From Paenibacillus alvei DSM 29 (GTDB taxonomy: Bacteria; Bacillota; Bacilli; Paenibacillales; Paenibacillaceae): a stretch of DNA of 64,000 bases. The DNA is taken from positions 207,001-271,000 of the forward strand of contig NZ_AMBZ01000004.1 of the NCBI RefSeq assembly GCF_000293805.1, written 5' to 3'. Of this stretch, positions 17,771 through 26,434 are shown piece by piece (positions within the stretch are counted from its first letter, which is position 1; the number at the start of each line of letters is the position of its first letter). The notes under the pieces were generated by a model. That model did no database searches, had not been told where the DNA came from, and saw only the letters and a program-made list of their open reading frames with translations. A program made the position numbers and the translations under genes.

Positions 17771-19702
17771 TTGGATGCGCAATTTCTAGATTTATTGGCC
17801 CAGAAATATGATACGGAAGAAAAAGTCGTAACAGAAATCATCAATCTTAAAGCGATCTCCAATCTCCCCAAGGGAACTGAGCATTTTGTCAGTGATTTGC
17901 ATGGGGAGTTCCAGGCTTTTCAGCATGTACTGAGAAACGGTTCTGGTACTGTAAAAGAGAAAATAAAAGATTTGTTCCGTGAGGTTTGGACGGATAAAGA
18001 AATTAATGATTTTGCGGCCTTAGTGTATTATCCGGAAGAAAAAATACAGCTGGTTAAAGGAGACTTGTGCAATGAACAAGCCTTGAACAGGTGGTATAGA
18101 CAAACAATTGAACAAATGCTTAAGCTCATTTCTTATGCCTCTTCTAAATATACGCGCTCGAAATTGCGCAAAGCTCTGCCGGAGCAGTTTGTATATATTG
18201 TAGAAGAGCTTCTATACAAGACGGATTTGACCAACAATAAGGATCCTTATTATGAGGAAATATACCGCCAAATTATCTCCTTGGGCCAGGCGGAAAAGCT
18301 CATTATCGGCCTTGCTTATACAACCCAGCGCCTGGTGGTTGACCATCTTCATGTAGTCGGAGATATCTATGACCGCGGGCCGGACCCCGATAAAATTATG
18401 GACACGCTGATCAACCACCATTCTGTAGACATCCAGTGGGGGAACCATGATGTCCTGTGGATAGGCGCCTATGCGGGTTCCTTGGTCTGCCTTGCAAATA
18501 TTATCCGGATCTGCGCCAGATACGACAATCTGGACATCATTGAAGACGTATACGGAATCAATCTTCGCCCACTGCTGAACTTGGCAGAGAAATACTATGA
18601 TGACAATCCGGCCTTCAGACCTAAGCTGCAGGCCGACCATAACGTATCGGAGCAGGAAATCTTGCAGATTACCAAAATTCATCAAGCCATTGCCATGATC
18701 CAGTTTAAGCTTGAAGTCCCGATTATTAAGAGACGCCCTTACTTTCATATGTCTGAAAGGCTTTTGCTTGAGCAGATTGATTACGACAAAAATGAAATCA
18801 AGATCGGCGGAAAAACTTACCCGCTGGAAAACACCTGTTTCGCAACTGTAAATCCACAGCAGCCTGAACAATTGCTGGAGGAAGAACAGCAGGTGATGGA
18901 AAAGCTGCTGTTCTCCGTTCAGCATTCTGAAAAGCTAGCCAGACATATGAATTTTCTCATGAAAAAGGGCAGCCTTTATTTAAAATACAACGGGAATTTG
19001 TTAATCCACGGCTGTATTCCTTTGGATGAAGAAGGAAATATGGAAGAAATGCAGATTGAAGACAAGACGTATTCGGGCCGCCAGCTACTCGATGTTTTTG
19101 AATATTATTTACGTTATGCCTTTGCGCATCCGGAAGAAACGGATGATCTGGCTACGGATATGGTATGGTACATCTGGACAGGGGAATGTTCCTCGCTCTT
19201 TGGAAAGAGAGAAATGACCACATTTGAACGGTACTTTATCCAAGATAAAGAAACACATAAGGAGAGAAAGAACCCTTACTACCATTTGCGTGAAAATGAG
19301 GAAATTTGCCGGAAAATCCTGCTGGAGTTTGACATGAATCCGGATTATGGACATATCATTAACGGTCACACGCCGGTTAAAGAAATTCGTGGAGAGAACC
19401 CTGTTAAAGCAAATGGGAAAATGATCGTCATTGACGGCGGTTTTTCCAAAGCCTATCAGTCCACAACGGGCATCGCCGGATATACCTTGTTGTATAATTC
19501 CTTTGGCATGCAGCTTGTCGCCCATAAGAAATTTAATTCAAAAGAAGATGTGTTATGTAACGGAACGGACGTATTGTCTGTAAAAAGACTGGTGGACAAA
19601 GTACTGGAGCGGAAGCTGGTAAGGGAAACCAATATCGGGGAGAAGCTGCTGCAGAAAATATCAAATTTGAAGAATCTCCTGGAATATCGCTACATGAAAT
19701 GA
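17771..19702 (+). CDS. fbp: Fructose-1,6-bisphosphatase, class III
   Basis: 643 residues, the normal size for the Firmicutes class III enzyme, unrelated to class I/II FBPases. The calcineurin-like metallophosphatase motifs are visible: FVSDLHGEF (about residue 34), [25 protein letters not shown] and INGHTPVKE. It makes fructose 6-phosphate in gluconeogenesis. The start is TTG with a strong AAGGAGGAC 8 bases upstream. It stands alone between the acquired remnant and hcp. Confidence 0.95.
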   Translation: MDAQFLDLLAQKYDTEEKVVTEIINLKAISNLPKGTEHFVSDLHGEFQAFQHVLRNGSGTVKEKIKDLFREVWTDKEINDFAALVYYPEEKIQLVKGDLCNEQALNRWYRQTIEQMLKLISYASSKYTRSKLRKALPEQFVYIVEELLYKTDLTNNKDPYYEEIYRQIISLGQAEKLIIGLAYTTQRLVVDHLHVVGDIYDRGPDPDKIMDTLINHHSVDIQWGNHDVLWIGAYAGSLVCLANIIRICARYDNLDIIEDVYGINLRPLLNLAEKYYDDNPAFRPKLQADHNVSEQEILQITKIHQAIAMIQFKLEVPIIKRRPYFHMSERLLLEQIDYDKNEIKIGGKTYPLENTCFATVNPQQPEQLLEEEQQVMEKLLFSVQHSEKLARHMNFLMKKGSLYLKYNGNLLIHGCIPLDEEGNMEEMQIEDKTYSGRQLLDVFEYYLRYAFAHPEETDDLATDMVWYIWTGECSSLFGKREMTTFERYFIQDKETHKERKNPYYHLRENEEICRKILLEFDMNPDYGHIINGHTPVKEIRGENPVKANGKMIVIDGGFSKAYQSTTGIAGYTLLYNSFGMQLVAHKKFNSKEDVLCNGTDVLSVKRLVDKVLERKLVRETNIGEKLLQKISNLKNLLEYRYMK

Positions 19703-19762
19703 ATCAACTGCTAAAAGAAATAAGTTTTTTGTGACATGAGGCGAAATTGTGAAGCTGACGCG

Positions 19763-19783
19763 ATATTCAAGATTTTGAAATAT
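19763..19783. promoter_or_regulatory. Imperfect inverted repeat upstream of hcp
   Basis: The sequence ATATTCAA-GAT-TTTGAAATAT forms a near-palindrome 84 bases before the hcp start. Hcp genes are commonly controlled by nitrosative or redox regulators (NsrR, Fnr, Rex), and AT-rich palindromes are typical of NsrR. No regulator can be named from this site alone. Confidence 0.3.
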
Positions 19784-19866
19784 TTGTTGTGATCGTACGC
19801 ACTCGAAGGTGCTTCCCCATTTAGTATGTTGGAAATAGAAAATCATTTTGACAGGGGGAAGCGCAA

Positions 19867-21159
19867 ATGTTCTGTCATCAATGCGAGCAGACGCCGACGG
19901 GCGGCTGCAAGGTTGTAGGAGTGTGCGGCAAGGACGAGACGATTGCCAGTCTGCAAGATACGATCGTGTTTGCGTTGAAAGGCATCGCGGCGTATGCGAC
20001 GCATGCGCGGCAGTTGGGATATGTCGATGAAGAGGTTGACGCGATTACGCATGAAGCGCTTTATATGACGTTGACTAACTCCAATTTCAACTTACAGGAA
20101 CATCTGGACATGGCGATGAAGGTAGGGGGCGCAGCGATCCGCATTATGGATGTGTTGGATCGGGCCCATACGGAGCATTTCGGCGTTCCGGTGCCGGTTA
20201 CCGTCCCGCAGAACAAGATAGAGGGCAAGTCTATCATCGTGACAGGGCATAACTTGTATGCGCTGGAGGAATTGCTGAAGCAGACGGAGGGTAAGGGCAT
20301 TAACATTTATACTCATTCCGAGATGCTTCCGGCGCACGGCTACCCGGCATTGAAGAAATATCCGCATTTAAAAGGCAATATCGGCAAAGCCTGGTATGAC
20401 CAGCGCCGTCTGTTTGAGCAATATCCTGGCGCCATTCTTGCAACGACGAACTGTGTCATGCCGATTAAGGGAACCTATGCCGATCGGTTCTTCTCCTATG
20501 ACGTGGCCGGGCTCGAGGGCGTGACCAAGATCGTGAACGACGATTTCTCTCCGCTGATTGAGCGTGCGCTGGCGCTGCCTGCGGGGGATGTGGAGAGCGA
20601 GCAGACATTGACAACGGGATATCATCACGAGACGGTGCTAGGGCTGGCGCCGGAAATTATTCAGGCCGTTAAGGATGGCAAAATCAAGCGGTTCTTCGTC
20701 ATCGCGGGCTGCGATGCGCCAGGCAAGGGCGGCGAGTATTACCGGGAGCTCGCGACATCACTGCCGAACGATACTGTTATATTGACGACCTCGTGCGGGA
20801 AGTTCCGGTTCAATGATGTCGATTACGGTACGGTGGCGGATACGGGCATTCCGCGTTATATCGATCTGGGGCAGTGCAATAATTCCGGCTCCACGGTCAA
20901 GATCGCGGCTGCGCTTGCGGACGCCTTTGGCTGCAGTGTCAACGAACTGCCGGTGTCAATCGTACTCTCATGGTTCGAGCAGAAGGCGGTTGCGATTTTG
21001 CTTGGCCTGTTCAGTCTGGGCATCCGTGATATTCGCATCGGGCCGAAGCCACCGGAATTCATCTCGGAAGGCGTGATGAATGTGCTGACCGATCTGTTCG
21101 GCCTGAAGCTTATCGGAAATGCGCAGGAAGATATGAAGGCAATGCTCCGTCTCGTCTAG
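19867..21159 (+). CDS. hcp: Hydroxylamine reductase / hybrid cluster protein, short class III type
   Basis: 430 residues, about 120 fewer than the classic enzyme. The N-terminal cluster motif is C3-X2-C6-X7-C14-X5-C20 (FCHQCEQTPTGGCKVVGVC). Hybrid-cluster ligands are recognisable in TNCVMPI, FFVIAGCDAPGKGG, TTSCGKFRFN, DLGQCNNSGS and a later conserved Glu region. The missing segment corresponds to the helical-bundle domain between cluster domains, as in class III Hcp of archaea and thermophiles. The family reduces hydroxylamine or nitric oxide and is linked to nitrosative stress. It is monocistronic, with its own terminator. Confidence 0.93.
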   Translation: MFCHQCEQTPTGGCKVVGVCGKDETIASLQDTIVFALKGIAAYATHARQLGYVDEEVDAITHEALYMTLTNSNFNLQEHLDMAMKVGGAAIRIMDVLDRAHTEHFGVPVPVTVPQNKIEGKSIIVTGHNLYALEELLKQTEGKGINIYTHSEMLPAHGYPALKKYPHLKGNIGKAWYDQRRLFEQYPGAILATTNCVMPIKGTYADRFFSYDVAGLEGVTKIVNDDFSPLIERALALPAGDVESEQTLTTGYHHETVLGLAPEIIQAVKDGKIKRFFVIAGCDAPGKGGEYYRELATSLPNDTVILTTSCGKFRFNDVDYGTVADTGIPRYIDLGQCNNSGSTVKIAAALADAFGCSVNELPVSIVLSWFEQKAVAILLGLFSLGIRDIRIGPKPPEFISEGVMNVLTDLFGLKLIGNAQEDMKAMLRLV

Positions 21160-21246
21160 ATGGTGAATGGGGTAAAGTATGTACGGAGTTTCACTGATAA
21201 TAGCTAATACTTTTTACGAACTCATGATGTCATTGTAAATGAACAA

Positions 21247-21298
21247 AAAATGGATAGAGATTCAGATGTATTCTGAACGTTCTATCCATTTCTATTTT
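21247..21298. terminator. Convergent terminator between hcp and ilvD
   Basis: AAATGGATAGA pairs with TCTATCCATTT, with an inner ATTCAGA / TTCTGAA stem. An A-run lies at the 5' side and T-rich sequence at the 3' side, so it can serve both convergent genes. Confidence 0.88.
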
Positions 21299-21332
21299 CA
21301 CTAATAAAATGTCTAACATTATATCTAATCGC

Positions 21333-23018
21333 TTAGATCTTCAAAATTCCGCCTTGGCTTGCATTCGTAACGAGCTTGGAGTAGCGAGCGAGATAGCCGG
21401 ACTTCACCTTTGGCTCAAATCCTTTCCAGCCTGTACGACGGCGTTCAAGCTCCTCATCGGATACTTTAAGCTCGATCTTGCGGTTGTTAAGGTCAAGTTC
21501 GATAATATCACCGTCTTCAACAAAGGCGATAGGGCCGCCTTCCGCCGCTTCAGGAGAGATATGACCGATGCTGATGCCGCGGGAAGCGCCTGAGAAGCGT
21601 CCATCTGTAATCAGACCTACCTTGGCACCTAAGCCCATACCTACGATTTGTGAGGTAGGAGCGAGCATTTCGGGCATGCCTGGACCGCCCTTAGGGCCTT
21701 CATAGCGGATAACCACAACATGGCCTTCCTTTACCTTGCCGTTCGCAATGCCGGCCAATGCTTCATCCTGGGAGTCGAAGCAGATTGCTGGGCCCATGTG
21801 ATGTCCACCAACAGATGGATCAACCGCGCCGACCTTGACGATAGCGCCTTCCGGAGCCAGGTTGCCGAACAGTACGGCCAGGCCGCCGCGTTCGCTGTGC
21901 GGGTTATCCAGGGTATGAATAACATCGCTATTGAGAATTGGACTGTCCGCCACATTCTCATACAATGTCTTGCCGGTTACCGTCAGGCATTCGCCGTGGA
22001 GAGCGCCTTCCTTCTTGAATAGCTCATTCAGCACGGCACTCACGCCGCCGGCATTGTGCACGTCTTCAATATGATAATCGGAAGCAGGAGCAATCTTGGC
22101 CAAGTGAGGCACACGTGCTGCTACTTCGTTAATACGTTCAATTGGGTATTCAAAGCCGGCTTCTCTTGCAATAGCAAGCGTATGAAGCACCGTATTTGTA
22201 GAACCGCCCATCGCCATATCTACGGCAAAGGCATTATCGATGGCTTCCATTGTGACGATATCACGCGGCTTAATGTCCTGCTCAATCAGACTCATCAGCT
22301 GCTTCGCAGAGCGCTTGACGAATTCGCGCCGCTCAGGAGCAACAGCAAGGATGGTTCCGTTGCCCGGAAGCGCGATGCCAAGTGCTTCCGCCAAGCAATT
22401 CATGGAGTTGGCTGTGAACATGCCGGAACATGATCCGCAAGTTGGACAACCGTACTGTTCCAATTCCTGTAGACCTTTTTCGTCAATCTTGCCGGCTTGG
22501 TATGCGCCAACACCTTCGAACACGCTGGAAAGCGATATCGAGCGGCCGTTAGAGTCCTTACCTGCTTTCATTGGCCCGCCGCTGACGAATACAGTCGGGA
22601 TGTTGACGCGCAGGGCGCCCATAATCATGCCCGGTGTAATCTTGTCGCAGTTTGGTATGCACACCATACCGTCGAACCAGTGTGCGGATACGACCGTTTC
22701 CAGGGAATCCGCGATAATCTCACGGCTTGGCAGCGAGTAGCGCATGCCGATATGACCCATGGCAATCCCATCATCAACGCCGATTGTATTAAATTCAAAT
22801 GGGACACCGCCGGCTTCCCGAATGGCTTCCTTCACAATTTTGCCGAATTCCTGCAAGTGTACATGACCGGGAACGATATCGATATACGAGTTGCATACTG
22901 CAATAAACGGCTTGTCGAAATCTTCTTCTTTAACACCTGCGGCACGCAGCAAGCTGCGGTGAGGCGCACGATCAAAACCCTTTTTAATCATGTCTGAGCG
23001 CATCTTTTTGGCTGTCAT
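21333..23018 (-). CDS. ilvD: Dihydroxy-acid dehydratase
   Basis: 561 residues, full length. The iron-sulfur cysteines are in [21 protein letters not shown] and [19 protein letters not shown]-terminal motifs [12 protein letters not shown] and [18 protein letters not shown] are intact. It converts dihydroxyacids to 2-oxoacids in valine, isoleucine and pantothenate synthesis. I place the start at the ATG of [10 protein letters not shown] because GGAGG lies 8 bases upstream; an upstream ATG would add 12 residues without a site. It is not in an ilv operon here, and no T-box leader is visible in its short upstream region. Confidence 0.96.
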   Translation of the reverse strand: MTAKKMRSDMIKKGFDRAPHRSLLRAAGVKEEDFDKPFIAVCNSYIDIVPGHVHLQEFGKIVKEAIREAGGVPFEFNTIGVDDGIAMGHIGMRYSLPSREIIADSLETVVSAHWFDGMVCIPNCDKITPGMIMGALRVNIPTVFVSGGPMKAGKDSNGRSISLSSVFEGVGAYQAGKIDEKGLQELEQYGCPTCGSCSGMFTANSMNCLAEALGIALPGNGTILAVAPERREFVKRSAKQLMSLIEQDIKPRDIVTMEAIDNAFAVDMAMGGSTNTVLHTLAIAREAGFEYPIERINEVAARVPHLAKIAPASDYHIEDVHNAGGVSAVLNELFKKEGALHGECLTVTGKTLYENVADSPILNSDVIHTLDNPHSERGGLAVLFGNLAPEGAIVKVGAVDPSVGGHHMGPAICFDSQDEALAGIANGKVKEGHVVVIRYEGPKGGPGMPEMLAPTSQIVGMGLGAKVGLITDGRFSGASRGISIGHISPEAAEGGPIAFVEDGDIIELDLNNRKIELKVSDEELERRRTGWKGFEPKVKSGYLARYSKLVTNASQGGILKI

Positions 23019-23203
23019 ATGGTGAACCTCCATCTCATGTCCTTCCCGTCGCACGGGACGAGTTCTATTTTTCTACATCATGCATAAAATCGAACTTCTG
23101 AATGGCTTTTTCTTATGCTTGCCAATAGGTTTCTTAGTAGTCTATCACAACTGTTCGGGTTTTTCTACCAATCCATTCTAGGCGAACACGCTGTTGCATG
23201 GAC

Positions 23204-23256
23204 AAAAACACCGCACAAAATGATAAGCGATAACGCCATTTTGTGCGGTGTTTTTG
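23204..23256. terminator. Long perfect bidirectional terminator
   Basis: A perfect 19-bp stem (arms 23204-23222 and 23237-23255) with a 14-nt loop, A5 at one end and T5 at the other. It lies downstream of the leftward acyltransferase gene and upstream of ilvD, so it mainly stops acyltransferase transcription from entering ilvD. Confidence 0.92.
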
Positions 23257-23314
23257 TAATAATCGAATCGGAATGTATATCGTATTTTCGTAATATGACA
23301 GCATACACAATCTA

Positions 23315-24406
23315 TCAGCTATGCTCTATTTTCGTTCGGAATAGCTTGTGGCGTATCCATGCCGATATGGTGTCCCACTTGGGCTCAATAATCGGATGGA
23401 ACCAAGCACTGACCTGCGGCTGTGCCAGTATAACCGCACCGGCAATCGAGGCTGCGATGAGCAGGGCTGCGCTCCACCCTGATGAGATGTAAGCGTACAC
23501 GCCAGACAAAACCACACATCGTATAATCAGCCCATGAAGCAAAAATACGTACAAGGTTCGTTTACCTAGGTTCGTAATGCGTGTATTGCGCATAGGCACC
23601 CATGTCAAAAAGGCCAGTGAAGCAACGATCTCGGTCAAGTAGATGATCGTTCGATTCAATAGAGCAAACCATCCCGACTGTGTCCATCCAAGCTCATGGA
23701 AGGTCATATGGTTCATGAACCAGATTGGATTGATTGGCTCAGACATGAAATAAAGCACTACAAGAAGTCCCATGGATATAGCGGCTCCTGCATAGCGTAC
23801 GGTTGGTGTCAGCCGCTCTCGAAAGCGATCATAGGAGAACGTGTGCCCAATGACGAAGAATGGCAAATAGACGACTGAGCGAGAAATGCCGAGCCAAGCA
23901 CCCTGCAGCGGCAGAAAGCCTACTAAAAATCCTAGAACAATTGATATCAGCAGTGGGTGGCGAATAGAGAATCGTGTGAACATCAGCATCATCAGTCTCC
24001 AAAATAGATGGCCGACCAGGAACCACAGCAGTAAATACGGAATAAAAAATGAATGAGTAATGCCAGGCACGCGGAATACGAAATAATCCAACAGGGAATA
24101 GATCGATTGAAAGATCACATATTGAAGCGCAATCTGCTTCAATATACGAATGCCCGCTGCTCCATTTAAATTGCTGCGCGCAAAATAGCCTGTAACAAAT
24201 ACGAATAAAGGCATATGAAATGTAAAAATCCATAGAAAAATGGCTTTCATCTCAGGCATGCGCATAATAAGCGGCTCAATAGCATTGCCGACAAATACGC
24301 ATACAATTAAGAGGAAGCGTAAATTCAAGCCGAACGTCTCTCCACTCCTGGTTGACGTCGACAGTTGGCATCCGGGGGCAGTGGGGCTGCTTGCTTGCTC
24401 CCGCAT
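23315..24406 (-). CDS. Membrane acyltransferase family 3 protein
   Basis: 363 residues with about ten membrane helices. The start LRFLLIVCVFVGNAIEPLI and FTFHMPLFVFVTGYFA match the acyltransferase-3 (OafA/YrhL-like) N-terminus, although the usual first-helix His-Arg motif is not obvious. YVFLLHGLIIR near the end is a typical late motif. Members O-acetylate or succinylate cell-surface sugars. AAGGAGGG precedes the ATG by 7 bases. It stands alone; the acceptor is unknown. Confidence 0.82.
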   Translation of the reverse strand: MREQASSPTAPGCQLSTSTRSGETFGLNLRFLLIVCVFVGNAIEPLIMRMPEMKAIFLWIFTFHMPLFVFVTGYFARSNLNGAAGIRILKQIALQYVIFQSIYSLLDYFVFRVPGITHSFFIPYLLLWFLVGHLFWRLMMLMFTRFSIRHPLLISIVLGFLVGFLPLQGAWLGISRSVVYLPFFVIGHTFSYDRFRERLTPTVRYAGAAISMGLLVVLYFMSEPINPIWFMNHMTFHELGWTQSGWFALLNRTIIYLTEIVASLAFLTWVPMRNTRITNLGKRTLYVFLLHGLIIRCVVLSGVYAYISSGWSAALLIAASIAGAVILAQPQVSAWFHPIIEPKWDTISAWIRHKLFRTKIEHS

Positions 24407-24520
24407 GATATTCCCTCCTTACCTAAGCGATAGCCGGCTTCTTTATTTATCTAGAATAAGCCGATTCGCTCGTTAGCTGTCTGTTATAGCTTCAACGTAA
24501 CATAGAATGTTTGCATATAT

Positions 24521-24536
24521 TGTGATTTTAATCACG
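24521..24536. promoter_or_regulatory. FNR/CRP-like palindrome
   Basis: TGTGATTTTAATCACG matches the B. subtilis Fnr box pattern TGTGA-N6-TCACA in nine of ten defined positions and contains a perfect GTGATT/AATCAC inverted repeat. It lies about 115 bases upstream of the leftward acyltransferase gene. Fnr control is possible but not shown. Confidence 0.45.
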
Positions 24537-24539
24537 AAT

Positions 24540-25380
24540 AACGCTTTCAATTGTGCCTATTGTTTGCATGCTGTTCTGATAAGGCTTTTCGGACGGCTAT
24601 TCCTTGTTGACGAGTTGGTAAATGTAGGGTTATGATTAGCCGTAATAGAGTATATTGTGGCAAGAAAGAAGGGGGATGAGGATTGCAAACGCTGTCAATG
24701 AAAGGAATAGAGCATTCAATATAGCTGCATGTTATGACCGTAACAAGGATTCGAAATCAAGGCAAACGTTGCCTAGCAGATTTGTATAGAATAGTAGTAA
24801 TATTACGTTATCTCCCCAATATCGATAGACGCTGTCTCCTCTTTCAGCGAATATAGGGCTACTCGTGCAATCTGGCATGAATGAGCCTCGGTTGTCATAC
24901 ACATAGTAGACCTCTAGCATATTCGTGTATAAGCGAATGTCAGGGGCCTGTAAGCAGGACACACTCTGCAACTCTCTTTTGGAGCGTTGTCTTTTTCTAC
25001 CTATTAAAATGGAACGGATCAACTTCTTATGGCATTACATCGCCGTTCAAACCTTGTTCTTCATGGATGATCTATCAGATTTTACAATGCACAGCTCCAT
25101 TCTCACCTAGACTGTCTCTTCATTCTATTAGATTGCATTCATTCAAATTTCACCTACTAGTCAATTTACCCTTTCCGAATAGTGACATAAATCATACTAC
25201 GCACCGTCTATCAGACTTACCATTTTATTATGCTGTTACGGATGCGAATTCCGTATGTTTACTTCCCCATTGAGATGTTGTAAGCAATATTGCAATTCGG
25301 TTCGATCTGTCTGCAAGACAGCTGCACATAATGACAATTGATCTACTCACGGCGCCTTGTGTGCCAGAAGACAGGGTCAG
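24540..25380. other. 840-base stretch without a supported gene
   Basis: Several short open frames occur on both strands (for example about 90 codons on the minus strand at 24732-25022, TTG start) but none has a convincing ribosome site or recognisable family. The segment is AT-rich and may hold decayed sequence plus the promoter of the downstream oxidoreductase genes. Confidence 0.4.
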
Positions 25381-25399
25381 TTAGGAAAGGAGTGCCGAA

Positions 25400-26410
25400 A
25401 TGGTTACACTGCCTAAAGTAAATGAACTAGGTTTCTTTGAAATCCGGTTGGAATCAATCGGGGGGCTTGGAGCAAATTTGGCTGGGAAAATGCTGGCAGA
25501 AGCCGGTGTTACTGGCAGCGAGTTGAATGGTGTCAGCTTTTCATCGTATGGATCTGAGAAGAAAGGGTCTCCTGTTAAAGCACATATCCGGTTCTGCTTG
25601 CCGGGAACGCTTATCCGGGATACAACTCCGGTGGAACGGCCGCACATCGTCGGGATTTTCCATGAATCCTTATATAAATCTGTACATGTAACGAGCGGCA
25701 TATATGAAGACAGCCTCGTTCTCGTTAATTCGGCCAAGACTCCGGAGGAGTTAAAGGAGAAGCTGAAGCTGCCTGGCGGAACGATTGCGGTGGTCGATGC
25801 GATTGGAATTGCGCTTGAAGAGAAGAACCGCGTAAATATGGCGATGCTTGGCGCACTGTTCCGCTTATGCGACTTCCTGGATGCGGAGCATATGAAGGGC
25901 GTCATACGCAAGTCTTTGGAGAAAAAATATCCAGGTGCTGTTCAGCCAGCGCTGAATACGTTCCAAAGAGGATATGACGAAGTGAAGTTTCAGTCGTTCT
26001 CCCTCCCTGAGGACATTCAGATGCCGAAGCCAATTCGCTGGGATACAACGGCTTTAGGCTATGAGACGCAGCCCATTGGCGGTATGGTCGTAAATCCAGG
26101 CAACTCCATCTTGAAGGATCTGAGTATCTCCCGTGCCGGCATGATGCCGCATTTTGCTTCCGATAAGTGCATTCATTGCGCGGCATGTGATAACGTGTGT
26201 CCTGATTTTTGCTTTGTGTGGGAAGAGCAGCCGGACAAGAAGGGGCGGCCGCAAATGTTCCTGCAAGGCATTGACTATCAATATTGCAAAGGCTGCTTGA
26301 AATGTGTGTATGCATGTCCAACTGAGGCATTAACGGATGAACGGGAAGAAGACGGATATGCGGAAGAGCACCGTGTTCCGCATCGGTTCGAGCTGACTGC
26401 ACACCATTGA
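25400..26410 (+). CDS. 2-oxoacid:ferredoxin oxidoreductase, fused gamma and delta (4Fe-4S) subunits
   Basis: 336 residues. Residues about 10-190 form the gamma domain (FFEIRLESIGGLGANLAGKM, SYGSEKKGSPVKAHIRF). After a linker comes a delta-type ferredoxin domain with two [4Fe-4S] motifs: CIHCAACDNVCPDFC and CKGCLKCVYACP. In archaeal pyruvate/isovalerate oxidoreductases these are separate proteins; here they are fused. It is the partner of the alpha-beta protein encoded 24 bases downstream (start 26435), together oxidising a 2-oxoacid to acyl-CoA and reducing ferredoxin. AAAGGAG precedes ATG. The substrate (pyruvate or branched 2-oxoacid) is not determined. Confidence 0.9.
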   Translation: MVTLPKVNELGFFEIRLESIGGLGANLAGKMLAEAGVTGSELNGVSFSSYGSEKKGSPVKAHIRFCLPGTLIRDTTPVERPHIVGIFHESLYKSVHVTSGIYEDSLVLVNSAKTPEELKEKLKLPGGTIAVVDAIGIALEEKNRVNMAMLGALFRLCDFLDAEHMKGVIRKSLEKKYPGAVQPALNTFQRGYDEVKFQSFSLPEDIQMPKPIRWDTTALGYETQPIGGMVVNPGNSILKDLSISRAGMMPHFASDKCIHCAACDNVCPDFCFVWEEQPDKKGRPQMFLQGIDYQYCKGCLKCVYACPTEALTDEREEDGYAEEHRVPHRFELTAHH

Positions 26411-26434
26411 TGGAAGGTAAGGAGGATGAGGGCT

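Noticed and set aside
23023..23200. T-box or CodY control upstream of ilvD
   Set aside because: The upstream region is too short for a T-box and shows no CodY-like AATTTTCWGAAAATT box.
24732..25022. Minus-strand frame of about 96 codons in the gene-poor region
   Set aside because: TTG start without a ribosome site, no recognisable family, and an overlapping plus-strand frame of similar length.
24881..25273. Plus-strand frame of 130 codons
   Set aside because: No ribosome site, Ser/His/Cys-rich composition typical of non-coding sequence.
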